A DNA stretch of 64,000 bases from Clostridium yunnanense (GCF_016595795.1 NZ_JAENHN010000010.1:124001-188000), one strand, 5' to 3'. Shown: positions 30,691 through 41,800, counted from the first letter of the stretch. The notes: generated by a model not told the origin, from the sequence alone. Translations and numbers: made by a program.

Positions 30691-33465
30691 ATGGGAAAGA
30701 TATTTAGACGAAGTGGAAAAATTATGTTGGCACTTATTTTAGCTGGTGTCATGGTATTTTCTCCAAGTAGAAGTGCTCTTGCTGCAGATGGTCAAGCACA
30801 AACAGCATCATATCGTACTGTAAATGAAGTATTTGACTGGGGGACAGCAACTACAAAGGTTATAGTTGACTTAGGTAAGAAAGTTGATCAAAACTCCGTT
30901 GCTTTGGATACTTTTAAAGTACATGTAGTGAGGACTGAAAATAGGGCAAATACTATGATTTTAGGGGATAAGGAAGGAGATCGTAAGATTACTAAGGTCT
31001 ATGTTGCTAACAAAGATGGTAATGCTGCAACTAGTGGGAATTATGTAGTTATTGAGATGGAAGTTGGACCTGATGTATCATTAGCTTCCCCAATAAACTA
31101 TGATTTAACTACTAATCTTAATGGATGGGTTAAATGTGACTATACAATCACTCAGCAAAAAGATATCACATCAAACTCAGGAACAATTTCAGGGTTAGTT
31201 GTAAATACTTATACTGGGGACATTAAGCCTATTGTAGATGAATTTAAAACCGGACAAGCAACCTATGATAATATCACACTGCATTATGCAAGTTATGCAC
31301 CTGCAAAAGATGCAAATAAACATCCATTAGTTATATGGTTACACGGAATGGGAGAAGGGGGCACAGATGGACTCCTCCCTATCACAGGAAATAAAGCAGA
31401 CAATTTTGCTTCAAAAGAAATGCAAGCTTATTTTGGAGGAGCATATGTATTAGCACCTCAAGCTCCAACCTTTTGGATGGATGGATTTAATGGATTTGGT
31501 GATGGAACTTCAAAATATGAAAATGCACTTATGTCATTAATTAAAGACTATGTTGCAAGTAATAAAGATATTGATACAAGCAGAATTTATATCGGTGGAG
31601 ACTCTAATGGTGGATATATGACAATGGTTATGGCTAGAGACTATACTGATTATTTTGCAGCAGCATTTCCAACTTGCGAAGCTTTAAAGGATACTTTAAT
31701 AAAAGACTCAGATATAGAGAAGATGAAGAACCTCCCAATATGGTTTACTGCAGCTAAAACAGATACAACAGTTCCAGTAAACGATTATGTGGTTCCAACT
31801 TATAACCGTTTAGTAAAGGCGGGAGCAAAGAATACACATCTATCACTATTTGATAAGGTAGTTGATACTACAGGCTTATATAAAAAAGCAGACGGATCAC
31901 CATATGAGTACATGGGACATTGGTCATGGATTTATGTGTATAATAACCAATGTACAGATACAATTAACGGCAAGAATACAACAATAATGGAATGGTTGGC
32001 TAGTCAAGCTAAAGTTAAGTCTACTAGTTATTCAACAGTTACTGAAGTACAGGACTGGGGACCAGCAATCACAAAAGTAATCATTAACTTAGGTCAAAAG
32101 GTAGATCAAGGATTAATAGCTACAGATACTTTTAAAGTACATGTAGTAAGAACTGAAAATAGACCCAATACTCCAATATTAGGAGCTGCAGAAGGAGATC
32201 GTAAGGTTGTAAGAGCTTATGTTTCTGACAAAGATGGCAATGCAGTGCCAAGTGGAAACTATGCTGCTCTCGAAATGGAGATAGGTCCAGATTTGGCATT
32301 AGGTTCACCAATGAACTATAGCTTAACATCAGGTTTAAATGGATGGATTACCTCTAATTATACAATTACAGAGCAAAGAGATATAATCACTAGCGATCAA
32401 GTAATCAGAGGATTAGTAGGAAATGTATATGCTGGAGGAACTAGCGGACTTCTAGACAAGTTTGCGACTTCCCAAGCAACTTATGATAATGTTACTCTTC
32501 ACTATGCAAGTTTTGCACCTGCAAAGGATAGCAAAAAGCATCCATTAGTTATATGGTTACATGGTGGTGGAGAAGGTGGAAGTGATGGACTTCTACCTAT
32601 AGCAGGAAATAAGGCAGTAAACTTTGCTTCAACTGATATTCAAGCTTATTTTAATGGAGCATATGTTTTAGCACCTCAAGCTCCAACATATTGGATGGAT
32701 GGCTTAAATGGAAAGGCTGATGGAACTTCAAAGTATGAAGCAGCTCTTATGTCGCTAATAAAAGAGTATGTAGGAAACAATAAGGATATTGATACAAGTA
32801 GAATATACATCGGAGGAGATTCTAACGGTGGTTATATGACACTACTTATGGCAAGAGATTATACTGATTACTTCGCAGCAGCATTCCCAACTTGTGAAGG
32901 TTTAAAGGATACCTTAATATCTGACTCGGATATACAAAAACTAAAAAATCTACCAATATGGTTTACAGCAGCTAAGACTGATACTGTTCTTCCTCCATCT
33001 ATATATGCAGTTCCAACTTACGATAGATTAGTAAAGGCTGGAGCAAAGGATGTTCACTTCACATACTTTGATAAAGTCCTAGATACTACAGGTTTATATA
33101 AGAAGGCTGATGGAACGCCATATGAATATAGTGGACATTGGTCTTGGATATATGTATATAATAACCAATGTGTAGATACAATTAAAGGCAAGAGTACAAC
33201 AATAATGGAATGGTTAGCTTCTAAAACGATAAGCAAAACTGTACCAGTAACTCCAACTCAACCAACAAATACGATACCAAATCAGACTTCAACTACACCA
33301 AATACGACTACTCCTTCAACATCACAAACATCTACTACAGCAATTAGTACAACTTCACCACAAACTGGTGATACTGCACCAATAGTACCATTAGCAATGT
33401 TGATGGTAGCTTCTGTAGCAGGTGGAGCTATAGTATTAAGAAGAAAAGATGTAAAGCAACAATAG
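30691..33465 (+). CDS. Sortase-anchored surface protein with two tandem esterase domains
   Basis: A 924-residue exported protein. A signal peptide spans about 1-32 (MLALILAGVMVFSPSRSALA). Two repeated modules follow (about 42-445 and 446-850), each an Ig-like N-terminal domain plus an alpha/beta-hydrolase of the PHB-depolymerase/esterase type. In both, the Ser motif GGDSNGGYM, the Asp in AAKTDT and the His in GHWSWIY are present, so both are predicted active. A Thr/Ser/Pro-rich linker leads to SPQTG (889-893), a hydrophobic stretch and RRKDVKQQ, a complete sorting signal. A GGGGG site precedes the ATG, 89 bp behind the sortase. It may deacetylate or de-esterify plant polysaccharide at the cell surface. 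Confidence 0.88.
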   Translation: MGKIFRRSGKIMLALILAGVMVFSPSRSALAADGQAQTASYRTVNEVFDWGTATTKVIVDLGKKVDQNSVALDTFKVHVVRTENRANTMILGDKEGDRKITKVYVANKDGNAATSGNYVVIEMEVGPDVSLASPINYDLTTNLNGWVKCDYTITQQKDITSNSGTISGLVVNTYTGDIKPIVDEFKTGQATYDNITLHYASYAPAKDANKHPLVIWLHGMGEGGTDGLLPITGNKADNFASKEMQAYFGGAYVLAPQAPTFWMDGFNGFGDGTSKYENALMSLIKDYVASNKDIDTSRIYIGGDSNGGYMTMVMARDYTDYFAAAFPTCEALKDTLIKDSDIEKMKNLPIWFTAAKTDTTVPVNDYVVPTYNRLVKAGAKNTHLSLFDKVVDTTGLYKKADGSPYEYMGHWSWIYVYNNQCTDTINGKNTTIMEWLASQAKVKSTSYSTVTEVQDWGPAITKVIINLGQKVDQGLIATDTFKVHVVRTENRPNTPILGAAEGDRKVVRAYVSDKDGNAVPSGNYAALEMEIGPDLALGSPMNYSLTSGLNGWITSNYTITEQRDIITSDQVIRGLVGNVYAGGTSGLLDKFATSQATYDNVTLHYASFAPAKDSKKHPLVIWLHGGGEGGSDGLLPIAGNKAVNFASTDIQAYFNGAYVLAPQAPTYWMDGLNGKADGTSKYEAALMSLIKEYVGNNKDIDTSRIYIGGDSNGGYMTLLMARDYTDYFAAAFPTCEGLKDTLISDSDIQKLKNLPIWFTAAKTDTVLPPSIYAVPTYDRLVKAGAKDVHFTYFDKVLDTTGLYKKADGTPYEYSGHWSWIYVYNNQCVDTIKGKSTTIMEWLASKTISKTVPVTPTQPTNTIPNQTSTTPNTTTPSTSQTSTTAISTTSPQTGDTAPIVPLAMLMVASVAGGAIVLRRKDVKQQ

Positions 33466-33480
33466 AATATAGTTAACAGA

Positions 33481-33523
33481 AAAAGGGTTAAGTTCTAGAG
33501 TTCTTAGGATTTAATCCTTTTTT
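33481..33523 (+). terminator. Probable terminator after surface esterase gene
   Basis: AAAAGG-GTTAA pairs imperfectly with TTTAAT-CCTTTT around a loop, ending in TTTTTT. Confidence 0.5.
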
Positions 33524-33604
33524 ATAGCACCTAAAAAATTAATCTTTGTCACCTAAATAGAATTGGACAATATAATTGTATTATAGTCAAAAATAAATGT
33601 TATG

Positions 33605-33701
33605 CGATGTATAACTTAATTTTAGAATTTTTGCTTTCAAAGTCTTCTCCAAGAATTTTGGTAGACTTTGAAAATGGTTTGCGTGCTGAAGTTGTACATC
33701 T
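33605..33701 (+). repeat. Family B imperfect palindrome, copy 3, upstream of GH-A-like gene
   Basis: Outer arms GATGTATAACTT and AAGTTGTACATC. Inner arms CTTTCAAAGTCT and AGACTTTGAAAA. It ends with CATCTTTAATAAGG, as copy 2 ends CATCTTTAATAAGA, just 18 bp before the ATG at 33719. It is more diverged than copies 1 and 2, but paired positions in the outer arms have kept pairing. Confidence 0.6.
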
Positions 33702-33718
33702 TTAATAAGGGGATAAAA

Positions 33719-36700
33719 ATGAAAAATTCTACTTTAAAGAAAACTGCAATAGGCATATGTTTTGCTTTTGCTATTATGCTTCCTAGTATACCTGTAAAAG
33801 CACAAACTGTATCTCAAGAATCAAAGTTGATTCCATTAAAAGCTAGCAATATTTACGACGAAGTCATAGCTTTTTATGATGCAGATTATATAACAAAGGC
33901 AAGTATATTAGTAGATGAACAGGATAAAGTGCCGCAAACTCAAGAGGAAAAGCTAAACCAAGAGTTGAAGGCAAATACTTGGGTTCCTACTATGAAGAAG
34001 GAGTATGCACCTATTTCATGTTATATTGATCTAGGAACTGAGTTTAAAATAACAGCAATATCTTACTATGACACCTATGGGATTTCTTCTCTTGATTTTT
34101 CTAGTGGGACTCCTTTTCACTGGCAAAAGATAGCCACAAGACAAACAGATAGTTATTTAAATTGGTCAAAAATAGATTTAAAGGATTCCGATGTAGTGAG
34201 TCGGTATCTTCAAATAAAATGTGATGACTGTAATTCAGGTATATCAGAGATTGCAATTTACGGATATCAGGTAGGTGCAGACCCTGTAGTTAAAGAAGAT
34301 AACTCTAACAATAAGCCTAACTTTAATATTACGGCTGATAAATTTATAGGTATAAATGCGTTTATAGACGATCCGTTAAATGTTATGAAGGTAGCAGGAA
34401 CTGTACGAGAATACCATAATTTTGGCTGGAGCGGCAACGATGGTAGTAAGCTTCAGATAAGTCCTAGCGCAGCAGGCGGAGGATGGAATTTTGATGAATA
34501 TTATAGGAAGTTAAATGATGCAGGTGTAGACGTTTTTCCTTGTATACAGGGAAATGCTGATTATATCCTGGGAGATAATACAAAATATGAATCTTCAAAT
34601 AATAAACCTATAAAAAAAGGAGCAGATGCAACTTTACCGGCTTCTTATTACGATCATGCCTCTGTTATGTATCAGTATGCAGCTAGATATGGGCATACAG
34701 CCGTAGACCAAAGTACGTTAAAATTAGCTGAAAATCAGGAAAAGAAGACTGGTTTAGGCTTAATAAATTATTACGAAAATGCAAACGAGCCTAATATGGA
34801 CTGGGAAGGCAGAGATAGTTATTTCTCTCCATACGAGTTTGCGGCAATGTGTAGTGCAGACTACGATGGACATGAAGGAACACTGGGGAAAGATGCAGGA
34901 GTAAAAAATGCTGATAAAAGTGCAAAGCTAGTAATGGGCGGTCTTGCAGGAAGTTCTAACTTTATAAACTATGTTAATCTTATGAAATCGTGGTTTGAGA
35001 ACAATAGAAGCGATAAAAAGTTTGCTGCTGACGTATTAAACTTTCATGAATATTTTGGTAATGTGAATCCAGAGAAGGCTGATATGAAAGGTAAATTATC
35101 TAATATAGTAAAGTGGAGAAATAACAATTTACCAGATAAAGAGCTTTGGCTAACAGAGTTTGGCTGGGATACTAATAGTACTTCTACAATAGCAGCACCT
35201 TCAAAGGAAGCACAAGCTAACTGGCTTGTAAGAGGTTACTTGGCAGCTATGGCAGCTGGAATAGATAGAACCACTATGTATATGTTAAGAGATGCAAATC
35301 CTTATGGGTATGGAAACTATGGTTCCTCAGGTTTAGTTGGGGAAAAGGGAAGCTGGGAACCAAAGACTTCTTGGTATTATGTTTATACTATGAAGGATAC
35401 CCTAAAAGGAATGGTGTTTGATAAAGTTATAACTGAAGCACCTAATTTATATATTTATAAATTTGTAGATCCTAATAACTCATCTAAGGAGTGTTACGCT
35501 GTATGGTCTCCAACAGCAGATGGAAGCAAAATTGAGGACTATAAGTTGAATATAGGAAATAAATCAAAAGCTAGCCTAGTTACTATGGATGATAATTATA
35601 GTGATGGATTAAGATCGCAGTTAAATATAAAAGATTCTACTGTAACACTAGAGGTAACTGAAAGACCATCCTTCGTATTAGTTACAGATGGTGCTGTAGC
35701 TCCAGTAGAGCCCACTTCTACAAGGATTGATATGGCTCCTTCAAGCGTATTTAGTGAAAATAACGAGGTCTTAGAACAATATAAGCATTTGGTAGATGAA
35801 CAGCAAAAGCTTCCTATCGGATATGCAGGATTATTAAAAAATCAGCTAACTACAAAAGCTGAAGCTTTGTGGCCTTTAAGTAGATTTCCTTTAACAGGGT
35901 ATATAGATTTAGGAAAAACTTATAAGATAACTCATGTGGGATTTTATGATTCCACTGGTCAAGGACTTATGAAGCTTACGGGAGGAACTCCAGATAGCTG
36001 GAATAAAGAGTCTTTTTTAGATTATGATTTTTATAATTATAATAGCTGGCAAGTAAGAGATGTAGATATAACTACAAGATATATAAAGCTTGATAAGTTT
36101 GATAACTCAGAGTGTTATGAGTTAGCATTTTACGGTTACCCGATAGAGCAACAGCAAGATAATAATAAAAATTTAATTAAGTTGGGTACAAATAATGTGT
36201 ATGGAAACAAGAATGTAGTAAGTAGCTTTAAAGCTCTATTTGATGAGCAATCCTTGGTTCCAACTAATTCAACTTTATCTTTGGAAAATTCCTTCAAATC
36301 AAATTGGATTGAATTATGGAATTTGCCTATAATCTATGATGGATATATAGATTTAGGAGGATTTTACGATGTCTCAAATATAGCCTTTTATGATTCAAAT
36401 GGTGTAGGAAAGTTAACCTTCTACTCCGGAGAGCCGGGGAAGTGGAATAAGGTATTAGAAGATGGGTTAGATAGATATAATGAGTGGGTAAATAAAGGGT
36501 TAAGCGGTGTAAAAACAAGGTATGTAAAAATAGAAAAAGAAAACAATGCAGGAATGGGAGAAATAGCATTTTACGGCACTGCCATTGGGGATGGTGGTGT
36601 AAGTGAGAATTTTATAAAAGGGATATATGAAATAAGAGAAGATAAAGATAGTAAAATAAAAATTGAGGATTCTATGATAAATACTGAGCAGCCTCTTTTA

Positions 36701-37072
36701 ACTAGCTTTAAAACCCTATTTGATGAAGCGGATAAAGTCCCAGTTTATAGCGATATGTTATTGGAAGATGAGTTATCATCAGGTTGGAAGCCCGTGGATA
36801 ATTTTCAGGGAAATATGAAGGCTACAATCAATTTAGGAGGTAAGTATAAGATTACTCATATAGGTTTCTATGATACAAATGGTATTGGCTCACTCAAGGT
36901 TTACTCAGGCAGTGAAAACAATTGGAGTCTAGCCTTTGAAGATGGTTTAGATAGTTATAATACCTGGAAGATAAAAGATGTAAATCTAGAAACACAGTAT
37001 ATAAATCTAGAAAAGCTAGATAATGCAGGTATTGGAGAGATAGCGATCTATGGCTACAAGATAGAAAATTAA
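33719..37072 (+). CDS. Secreted GH-A-like glycosidase with four discoidin-like repeats
   Basis: A 1117-residue exported protein. The signal peptide (about 1-27, IGICFAFAIMLPSIPVKAQ) fits the ATG at 33719 with AAGGGG ahead; a longer frame from 33668 would start inside the palindrome. A first F5/8C-discoidin-like module (about 30-185) is followed by a TIM barrel of the clan GH-A type (about 200-560), with Glu357 in ANEPN as acid/base and Glu480 in LTEFGWD as nucleophile. Three more modules (about 675-1117) share IDLGG.YKITHIGFYD and GEIAIYGY. I could not assign the exact GH family. The discoidin-like units probably bind polysaccharide. Confidence 0.83.
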   Translation: MKNSTLKKTAIGICFAFAIMLPSIPVKAQTVSQESKLIPLKASNIYDEVIAFYDADYITKASILVDEQDKVPQTQEEKLNQELKANTWVPTMKKEYAPISCYIDLGTEFKITAISYYDTYGISSLDFSSGTPFHWQKIATRQTDSYLNWSKIDLKDSDVVSRYLQIKCDDCNSGISEIAIYGYQVGADPVVKEDNSNNKPNFNITADKFIGINAFIDDPLNVMKVAGTVREYHNFGWSGNDGSKLQISPSAAGGGWNFDEYYRKLNDAGVDVFPCIQGNADYILGDNTKYESSNNKPIKKGADATLPASYYDHASVMYQYAARYGHTAVDQSTLKLAENQEKKTGLGLINYYENANEPNMDWEGRDSYFSPYEFAAMCSADYDGHEGTLGKDAGVKNADKSAKLVMGGLAGSSNFINYVNLMKSWFENNRSDKKFAADVLNFHEYFGNVNPEKADMKGKLSNIVKWRNNNLPDKELWLTEFGWDTNSTSTIAAPSKEAQANWLVRGYLAAMAAGIDRTTMYMLRDANPYGYGNYGSSGLVGEKGSWEPKTSWYYVYTMKDTLKGMVFDKVITEAPNLYIYKFVDPNNSSKECYAVWSPTADGSKIEDYKLNIGNKSKASLVTMDDNYSDGLRSQLNIKDSTVTLEVTERPSFVLVTDGAVAPVEPTSTRIDMAPSSVFSENNEVLEQYKHLVDEQQKLPIGYAGLLKNQLTTKAEALWPLSRFPLTGYIDLGKTYKITHVGFYDSTGQGLMKLTGGTPDSWNKESFLDYDFYNYNSWQVRDVDITTRYIKLDKFDNSECYELAFYGYPIEQQQDNNKNLIKLGTNNVYGNKNVVSSFKALFDEQSLVPTNSTLSLENSFKSNWIELWNLPIIYDGYIDLGGFYDVSNIAFYDSNGVGKLTFYSGEPGKWNKVLEDGLDRYNEWVNKGLSGVKTRYVKIEKENNAGMGEIAFYGTAIGDGGVSENFIKGIYEIREDKDSKIKIEDSMINTEQPLLTSFKTLFDEADKVPVYSDMLLEDELSSGWKPVDNFQGNMKATINLGGKYKITHIGFYDTNGIGSLKVYSGSENNWSLAFEDGLDSYNTWKIKDVNLETQYINLEKLDNAGIGEIAIYGYKIEN

Positions 37073-37082
37073 ATTTATATAA

Positions 37083-37172
37083 AGATGAACCACTTTGATA
37101 TAGAGTCTATTTTTAGAACTATCACGGATTCTAGTGAGAGAATTTAAAAATACAAACTTTACTACGAAGTGG
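37083..37172 (-). repeat. Family B imperfect palindrome, copy 4, downstream of GH-A-like gene
   Basis: It begins 10 bp after the stop codon of the GH-A-like gene. Outer arms GATGAACCACTT and GAAGTGGTTTATC, inner arms AACTaTCAC and GTGAGAGAA. Read on the + strand it matches copy 1 closely (CTATTTTTA, GTGAGAGAATTTAAAAAT, TACGAAGTGGT), so it is inverted relative to copies 2 and 3. Confidence 0.68.
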
Positions 37173-37471
37173 TTTATCTGTTCATCTGTATAGGAACCAA
37201 GTATATGTTTCTATAGGACTTACGACACCAAAAGCATCACATTTGCAATTACATAGAGATTTGCTATAGGAACAATACCATGTCAAAAGACATTTGCTTT
37301 TAAAATCGCCATAAATTTTGTATTTGAACTGATAAGGCTACATTTAGTTATTCATTTTACGGAAACAATCATGAAATAGTATTGACTTAGAGTTAACTGT
37401 AAGGGGTATACTTTTAGTATAAAAAGTTAAAAACTAGTAAAGATTCATGCACTAATTAGGAGGAAAAGAAT
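37173..37471. other. Intergenic region upstream of iron alcohol dehydrogenase gene
   Basis: No supported gene. It has short repeats of the type TATAGGAACCAAG and TATAGGACTTACG but no strong hairpin. AGGAGG at about 37459-37464 is the ribosome binding site. Confidence 0.4.
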
Positions 37472-38632
37472 ATGGATAATTTTAAATTTAATGCTTATAC
37501 TGAAATGCTATTTGGTAAAGGACAGATTTCTAACCTTCCAGAAGTATTAAAAAGACATGGAAAAAATGTATTGATTGCCTATGGCGGAGGCAGCATAAAG
37601 AGAAATGGAATATACGATAATATTCAACAATTACTAAAGGATTTTAATATAGTAGAACTTAGTGGTATCGAACCGAATCCAAGAATTGAAACTGTGAGAC
37701 GTGGAGTAGAGCTTTGTAAAGAACATAATGTTGATGTTATATTGGCTGTTGGTGGCGGAAGCACTATAGATTGCGCTAAGGTTGTAGGAGCAGCTTATTA
37801 CTATGATGGAGATGCTTGGGATATAGTTACTGACCCTACTAAAATAGATAAGGTTATACCTATAGTTACTATATTAACACTAGCAGCAACTGGATCAGAA
37901 ATGAATAAGAATGCAGTTATATCAAAAATGGATACAAACGAAAAGCTTGGTACAGCATCTTGGAATATGATACCTAAAACATCGATTCTAGATCCTGAAT
38001 ACTTATATACTTTACCAGCTATCCAAACAGCAGCAGGTTGTGCAGACATAATGTCTCATATTATTGAGAATTACTTTAAGAAAACTACAGATGCTTTTGT
38101 TCAGGATAAATTTGCAGAAGGTTTACTTCAAGCGTGTATAAAATATTGTCCTATAGCATTAAAAGATCCACAAAACTACGAAGCTCGTGCTAACATGATG
38201 TGGGCTAGTTCAATGGCCCTTAACGGTCTTACTGGAAGCGGAAAGGCAGGAGCATGGACTTGTCATCCAATAGAGCATGAACTAAGTGCATACTATGATA
38301 TAACACATGGAGTAGGTCTTGCTATACTAACTCCAAGATGGATGAGATATATATTAAGTGAAGAAACAATTGATAAATTTGTTGATTATGCAATAAATGT
38401 ATGGGGGTTAGAACCTAAGGGAGATAAATTTGCACTTGCAAATGAAGCAATAGATGCTACAGAAGATTTCTTTAAAGCTTGTGGTATCCCAATGACTTTA
38501 AGTGAACTTGGAATAGACAAAACAAACTTTGAGGCAATGGCAAAATCAGCTGTGGAGCATGGTGGTCTAGCATATGCTTATGTTGCTTTAAATGAAGAGG
38601 ATGTATATAAGATTTTAGAGATGTGTATTTAA
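37472..38632 (+). CDS. Iron-containing alcohol dehydrogenase, butanol dehydrogenase type
   Basis: A 386-residue NAD(P)H-dependent enzyme. The nucleotide-binding part carries LIAYGGGSIKRNGIYD and ILAVGGGSTIDCAKVV. The metal site is formed by the Asp and His residues in CADIMSHIIENYF, HPIEHELSAYYDITHGVG. It matches the BdhA/BdhB/YqhD group of clostridial enzymes that reduce butyraldehyde or other aldehydes. AGGAGG precedes the ATG. It is a single-gene unit, so its role in solvent formation is inferred from family. Confidence 0.92.
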   Translation: MDNFKFNAYTEMLFGKGQISNLPEVLKRHGKNVLIAYGGGSIKRNGIYDNIQQLLKDFNIVELSGIEPNPRIETVRRGVELCKEHNVDVILAVGGGSTIDCAKVVGAAYYYDGDAWDIVTDPTKIDKVIPIVTILTLAATGSEMNKNAVISKMDTNEKLGTASWNMIPKTSILDPEYLYTLPAIQTAAGCADIMSHIIENYFKKTTDAFVQDKFAEGLLQACIKYCPIALKDPQNYEARANMMWASSMALNGLTGSGKAGAWTCHPIEHELSAYYDITHGVGLAILTPRWMRYILSEETIDKFVDYAINVWGLEPKGDKFALANEAIDATEDFFKACGIPMTLSELGIDKTNFEAMAKSAVEHGGLAYAYVALNEEDVYKILEMCI

Positions 38633-38798
38633 AGAAGTGTATGAAAGGTTCTATTGTTAATCGGAAATAGAGCTTTAATTTTTTCATTTAATATAAGATT
38701 GGATAATTTAAATTGTTTTGGTGTAATTGTATATGTAAAGGACATGAATAATATTAAATTTTATCTACAGAAGTTTTTATGAAAACAAAACCACTTGT

Positions 38799-38832
38799 AA
38801 AAGTACCCACGATTATTTATCGTGGGTACTTT
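38799..38832. terminator. Bidirectional terminator between alcohol dehydrogenase and Big_2 protein genes
   Basis: A 14-bp perfect stem AAAGTACCCACGAT with a 5-nt loop, between convergent genes. Confidence 0.85.
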
Positions 38833-38850
38833 GAGTTTAATTTTGTAAAA

Positions 38851-41800
38851 CTAATTCATTACTGTCACAGTACACCTTGCAACCTTTGTAGGATCTTGAA
38901 CAGAGGTTACAGTTATGGTTGCGGTACCTAATCCTACTGCGTGAAGATTACCATTTGAATCTACAGTTACTACTGCAGAATTACTAGTTGTCCATTTTAC
39001 TGACTTATCAGTAGCATTGGTCGGATTTATAGTAGCTATTAATGTTATATCAGCACTGTTTAATTTAAGAGAAACTGTAGTTTTATCAAGAGTTATACTA
39101 GTAACTCCATATATAACAGTTAAGTCTTTTGTAGCAGTAAAGCCTCCATCAGTAGTTTTAGCAGTGATGGTTACAGTACCTGTAGCTACAGGAGTAACTA
39201 CACCAGTGGAGCTTACCTTAGCGATAGCTTCGTTGCTACTAGACCAGGTAACGGTCTTAATAGTAGCAGTTGAAGGAGCGATGGTAGTTCCTAGAGTTAA
39301 GGGGCTTCCCATCTTAACAACTGTTGAACCGGAAGTTACTGTGACTCCAGTTGCTGGGACAGGCACGATCACTGTACATCTTGCTACCTTAGTTGGATCT
39401 TGTACAGAAGTAGCAGTTATAGTAACGGAACCGTAGGCTACAGCGTGGACAGTTCCATTTGAATCAACAGTAGCTATGCTAGAATTACTGCTAGTCCAAG
39501 TTAGAGACTTATCAGTGGCATTGCTTGGATTAACTGTTGGAACTAAAGTTAGATCACTTTCACCTAATCTAACATAAGCCGATGCTTTATCTAAGGTTAT
39601 ACCAGTAACACCATATATAACTGTCAGATCTTTAGTACCAGTAAAACCGCCATCAGTAGTTTTAGCAGTGATGGTTACAGTACCTGTAGCTACAGGAGTA
39701 ACTACACCAGTAATACTTACCTTAGCGATAGCTTCGTTGCTACTAGACCAGGTAACGGTCTTAATAGTAGCAGTTGAAGGAGCGATGGTAGTTCCTAGAG
39801 TTAAGGTGCTTCCCATCTTAACAACTGTTGAACCGGAAGTTACTGTGACTCCAGTTGCTGGGACAGGCACGATCACTGTACATCTTGCTACCTTAGTTGG
39901 ATCTTGTACAGAAGTAGCAGTTATAGTAACGGAACCGTAGGCTACAGCGTGGACAGTTCCATTTGAATCAACGGTAGCTATGCTAGAATTACTGCTAGTC
40001 CAAGTTAGAGACTTATCAGTGGCATTGCTTGGATTTACAGTAGGAACTAAGGTTAAGTCACTATCGCCTAATCTAAGGTAAGTTGAAGTTTTATCGAGAG
40101 TTATACCAGTAACTCCATATATAACTGTTAGATCTTTAGTACCAGTAAATCCACCATCAGTAGTTTTAGCAGTTATGGTTACTGTACCAGGAGCTACAGG
40201 AGTAACCAAACCAGTTGTACTAACTTTAGCTATAGCTTCGTTGCTGCTAGACCAAGTTACGGTCTTAATAGTAGCAGTTGTAGGAGCTATTGTAGTTCCT
40301 AAAGTTAAGGTGCTTCCCATCTTAACAACTGTAGAACTGGAAGTTACTGTGACTCCAGTAACTGGGACAGGCACGATCACTGTACATCTTGCCACCTTAG
40401 TTGGATCTTGTACAGAAGTAGCAGTTATAGTAACGGAACCGTAGGCTACAGCGTGGACAGTTCCATTTGAATCGACAGTAGCTATATTAGGGTTGCTACT
40501 TGTCCAAGTTAATGACTTGTCAGTAGCATTGCTTGGGTTTACAGTTGGAACTAAAGTTAGATCACTTTCACCTAATCTAACATAAGCTGAAGTTTTATCT
40601 AAGGTTATACCAGTAACACCATATATAACTGTCAGATCTTTAGTACCAGTAAAACCGCCATCAGTAGTTTTAGCAGTGATGGTTACAGTACCTGTAGCTA
40701 TAGGAGTAACTACGCCAGTGGAGCTTACCTTAGCGATAGCTTCGTTGCTGCTGGACCAAGTAACGGTCTTAATAGTAGCAGTTGAAGGAGCTATAGTAGT
40801 ACCTAAAGTTAAAGTGCTTCCCATCTTAACAACTGTAGAACTGGAAGTTACTGTGACTCCAGTAACTGGGACAGGCACGATCACTGTACATCTTGCTACC
40901 TTAGTTGGATCTTGTACAGAAGTAGCAGTTATAGTAACGGAACCGTAGGCTACAGCGTGGACAGTTCCATTTGAATCAACAGTAGCTATGCTAGAATTAC
41001 TGCTAGTCCAAGTTAGAGACTTATCAGTGGCATTGCTTGGATTAACTGTTGGAACTAAAGTTAGATCGCTTTCACCTAATCTAACATAAGCCGATGCTTT
41101 ATCTAAGGTTATACCAGTAACACCATATATAACTGTCAGATCTTTAGTACCAGTAAAACCGCCATCAGTAGTTTTAGCAGTGATGGTTACAGTACCTGTA
41201 GCTACAGGAGTAACTACACCAGTGGAGCTTACCTTAGCGATAGCTTCGTTGCTGCTAGACCAGGTAACGGTCTTAATAGTAGCGGTTGAAGGAGCGATGG
41301 TAGTTCCTAGAGTTAAGGTGCTTCCTATCTTAACAACTGTTGAAGTAGAGGTTACAGTAACTCCAGTTACTGGTACAGGTACAGTAACTGTGAACCTTCC
41401 AACTTTAGTTGGATCTTGAACTGAGGTTGATGATATAACAGCAGAACCATAACTTACTGCATGAACTTTACCAGTAGAATCTACTGTTGCTACTATAGGA
41501 TTACTACTTGTCCAAGTGAGTGATTTATCAGTAGCTCCAGTTGGGATAATATTAGCCGTTAATGTGATATCGTCACCGCCTAATCTAACATAAGGTGAAG
41601 CAGAAGTTAGAGTAATACTTGATACTCCTTGTATAACTTTAATGTTACAAGTAGCTGTATAGTTGCCGTCGGATGTTTTAGCTGTAATTATAGCTGTTCC
41701 ACCTCCAACAGCCTTTACTATTCCGCCTAAAACTGTTGCAACTGAAGGGTTACTTGTAGACCAAATAACTGTCTTATTGCTAGCGTTTATAGGAAGAATT

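Noticed and set aside
33668-33718. Longer N-terminus for the GH-A-like protein
   Set aside because: It would begin inside a family B palindrome and put 17 extra residues before a good signal peptide. AAGGGG fits the ATG at 33719.
39120-41640. Regular repeats considered as a possible CRISPR or satellite
   Set aside because: The repeats are in-frame protein domains of 504 bp with no variable spacers.
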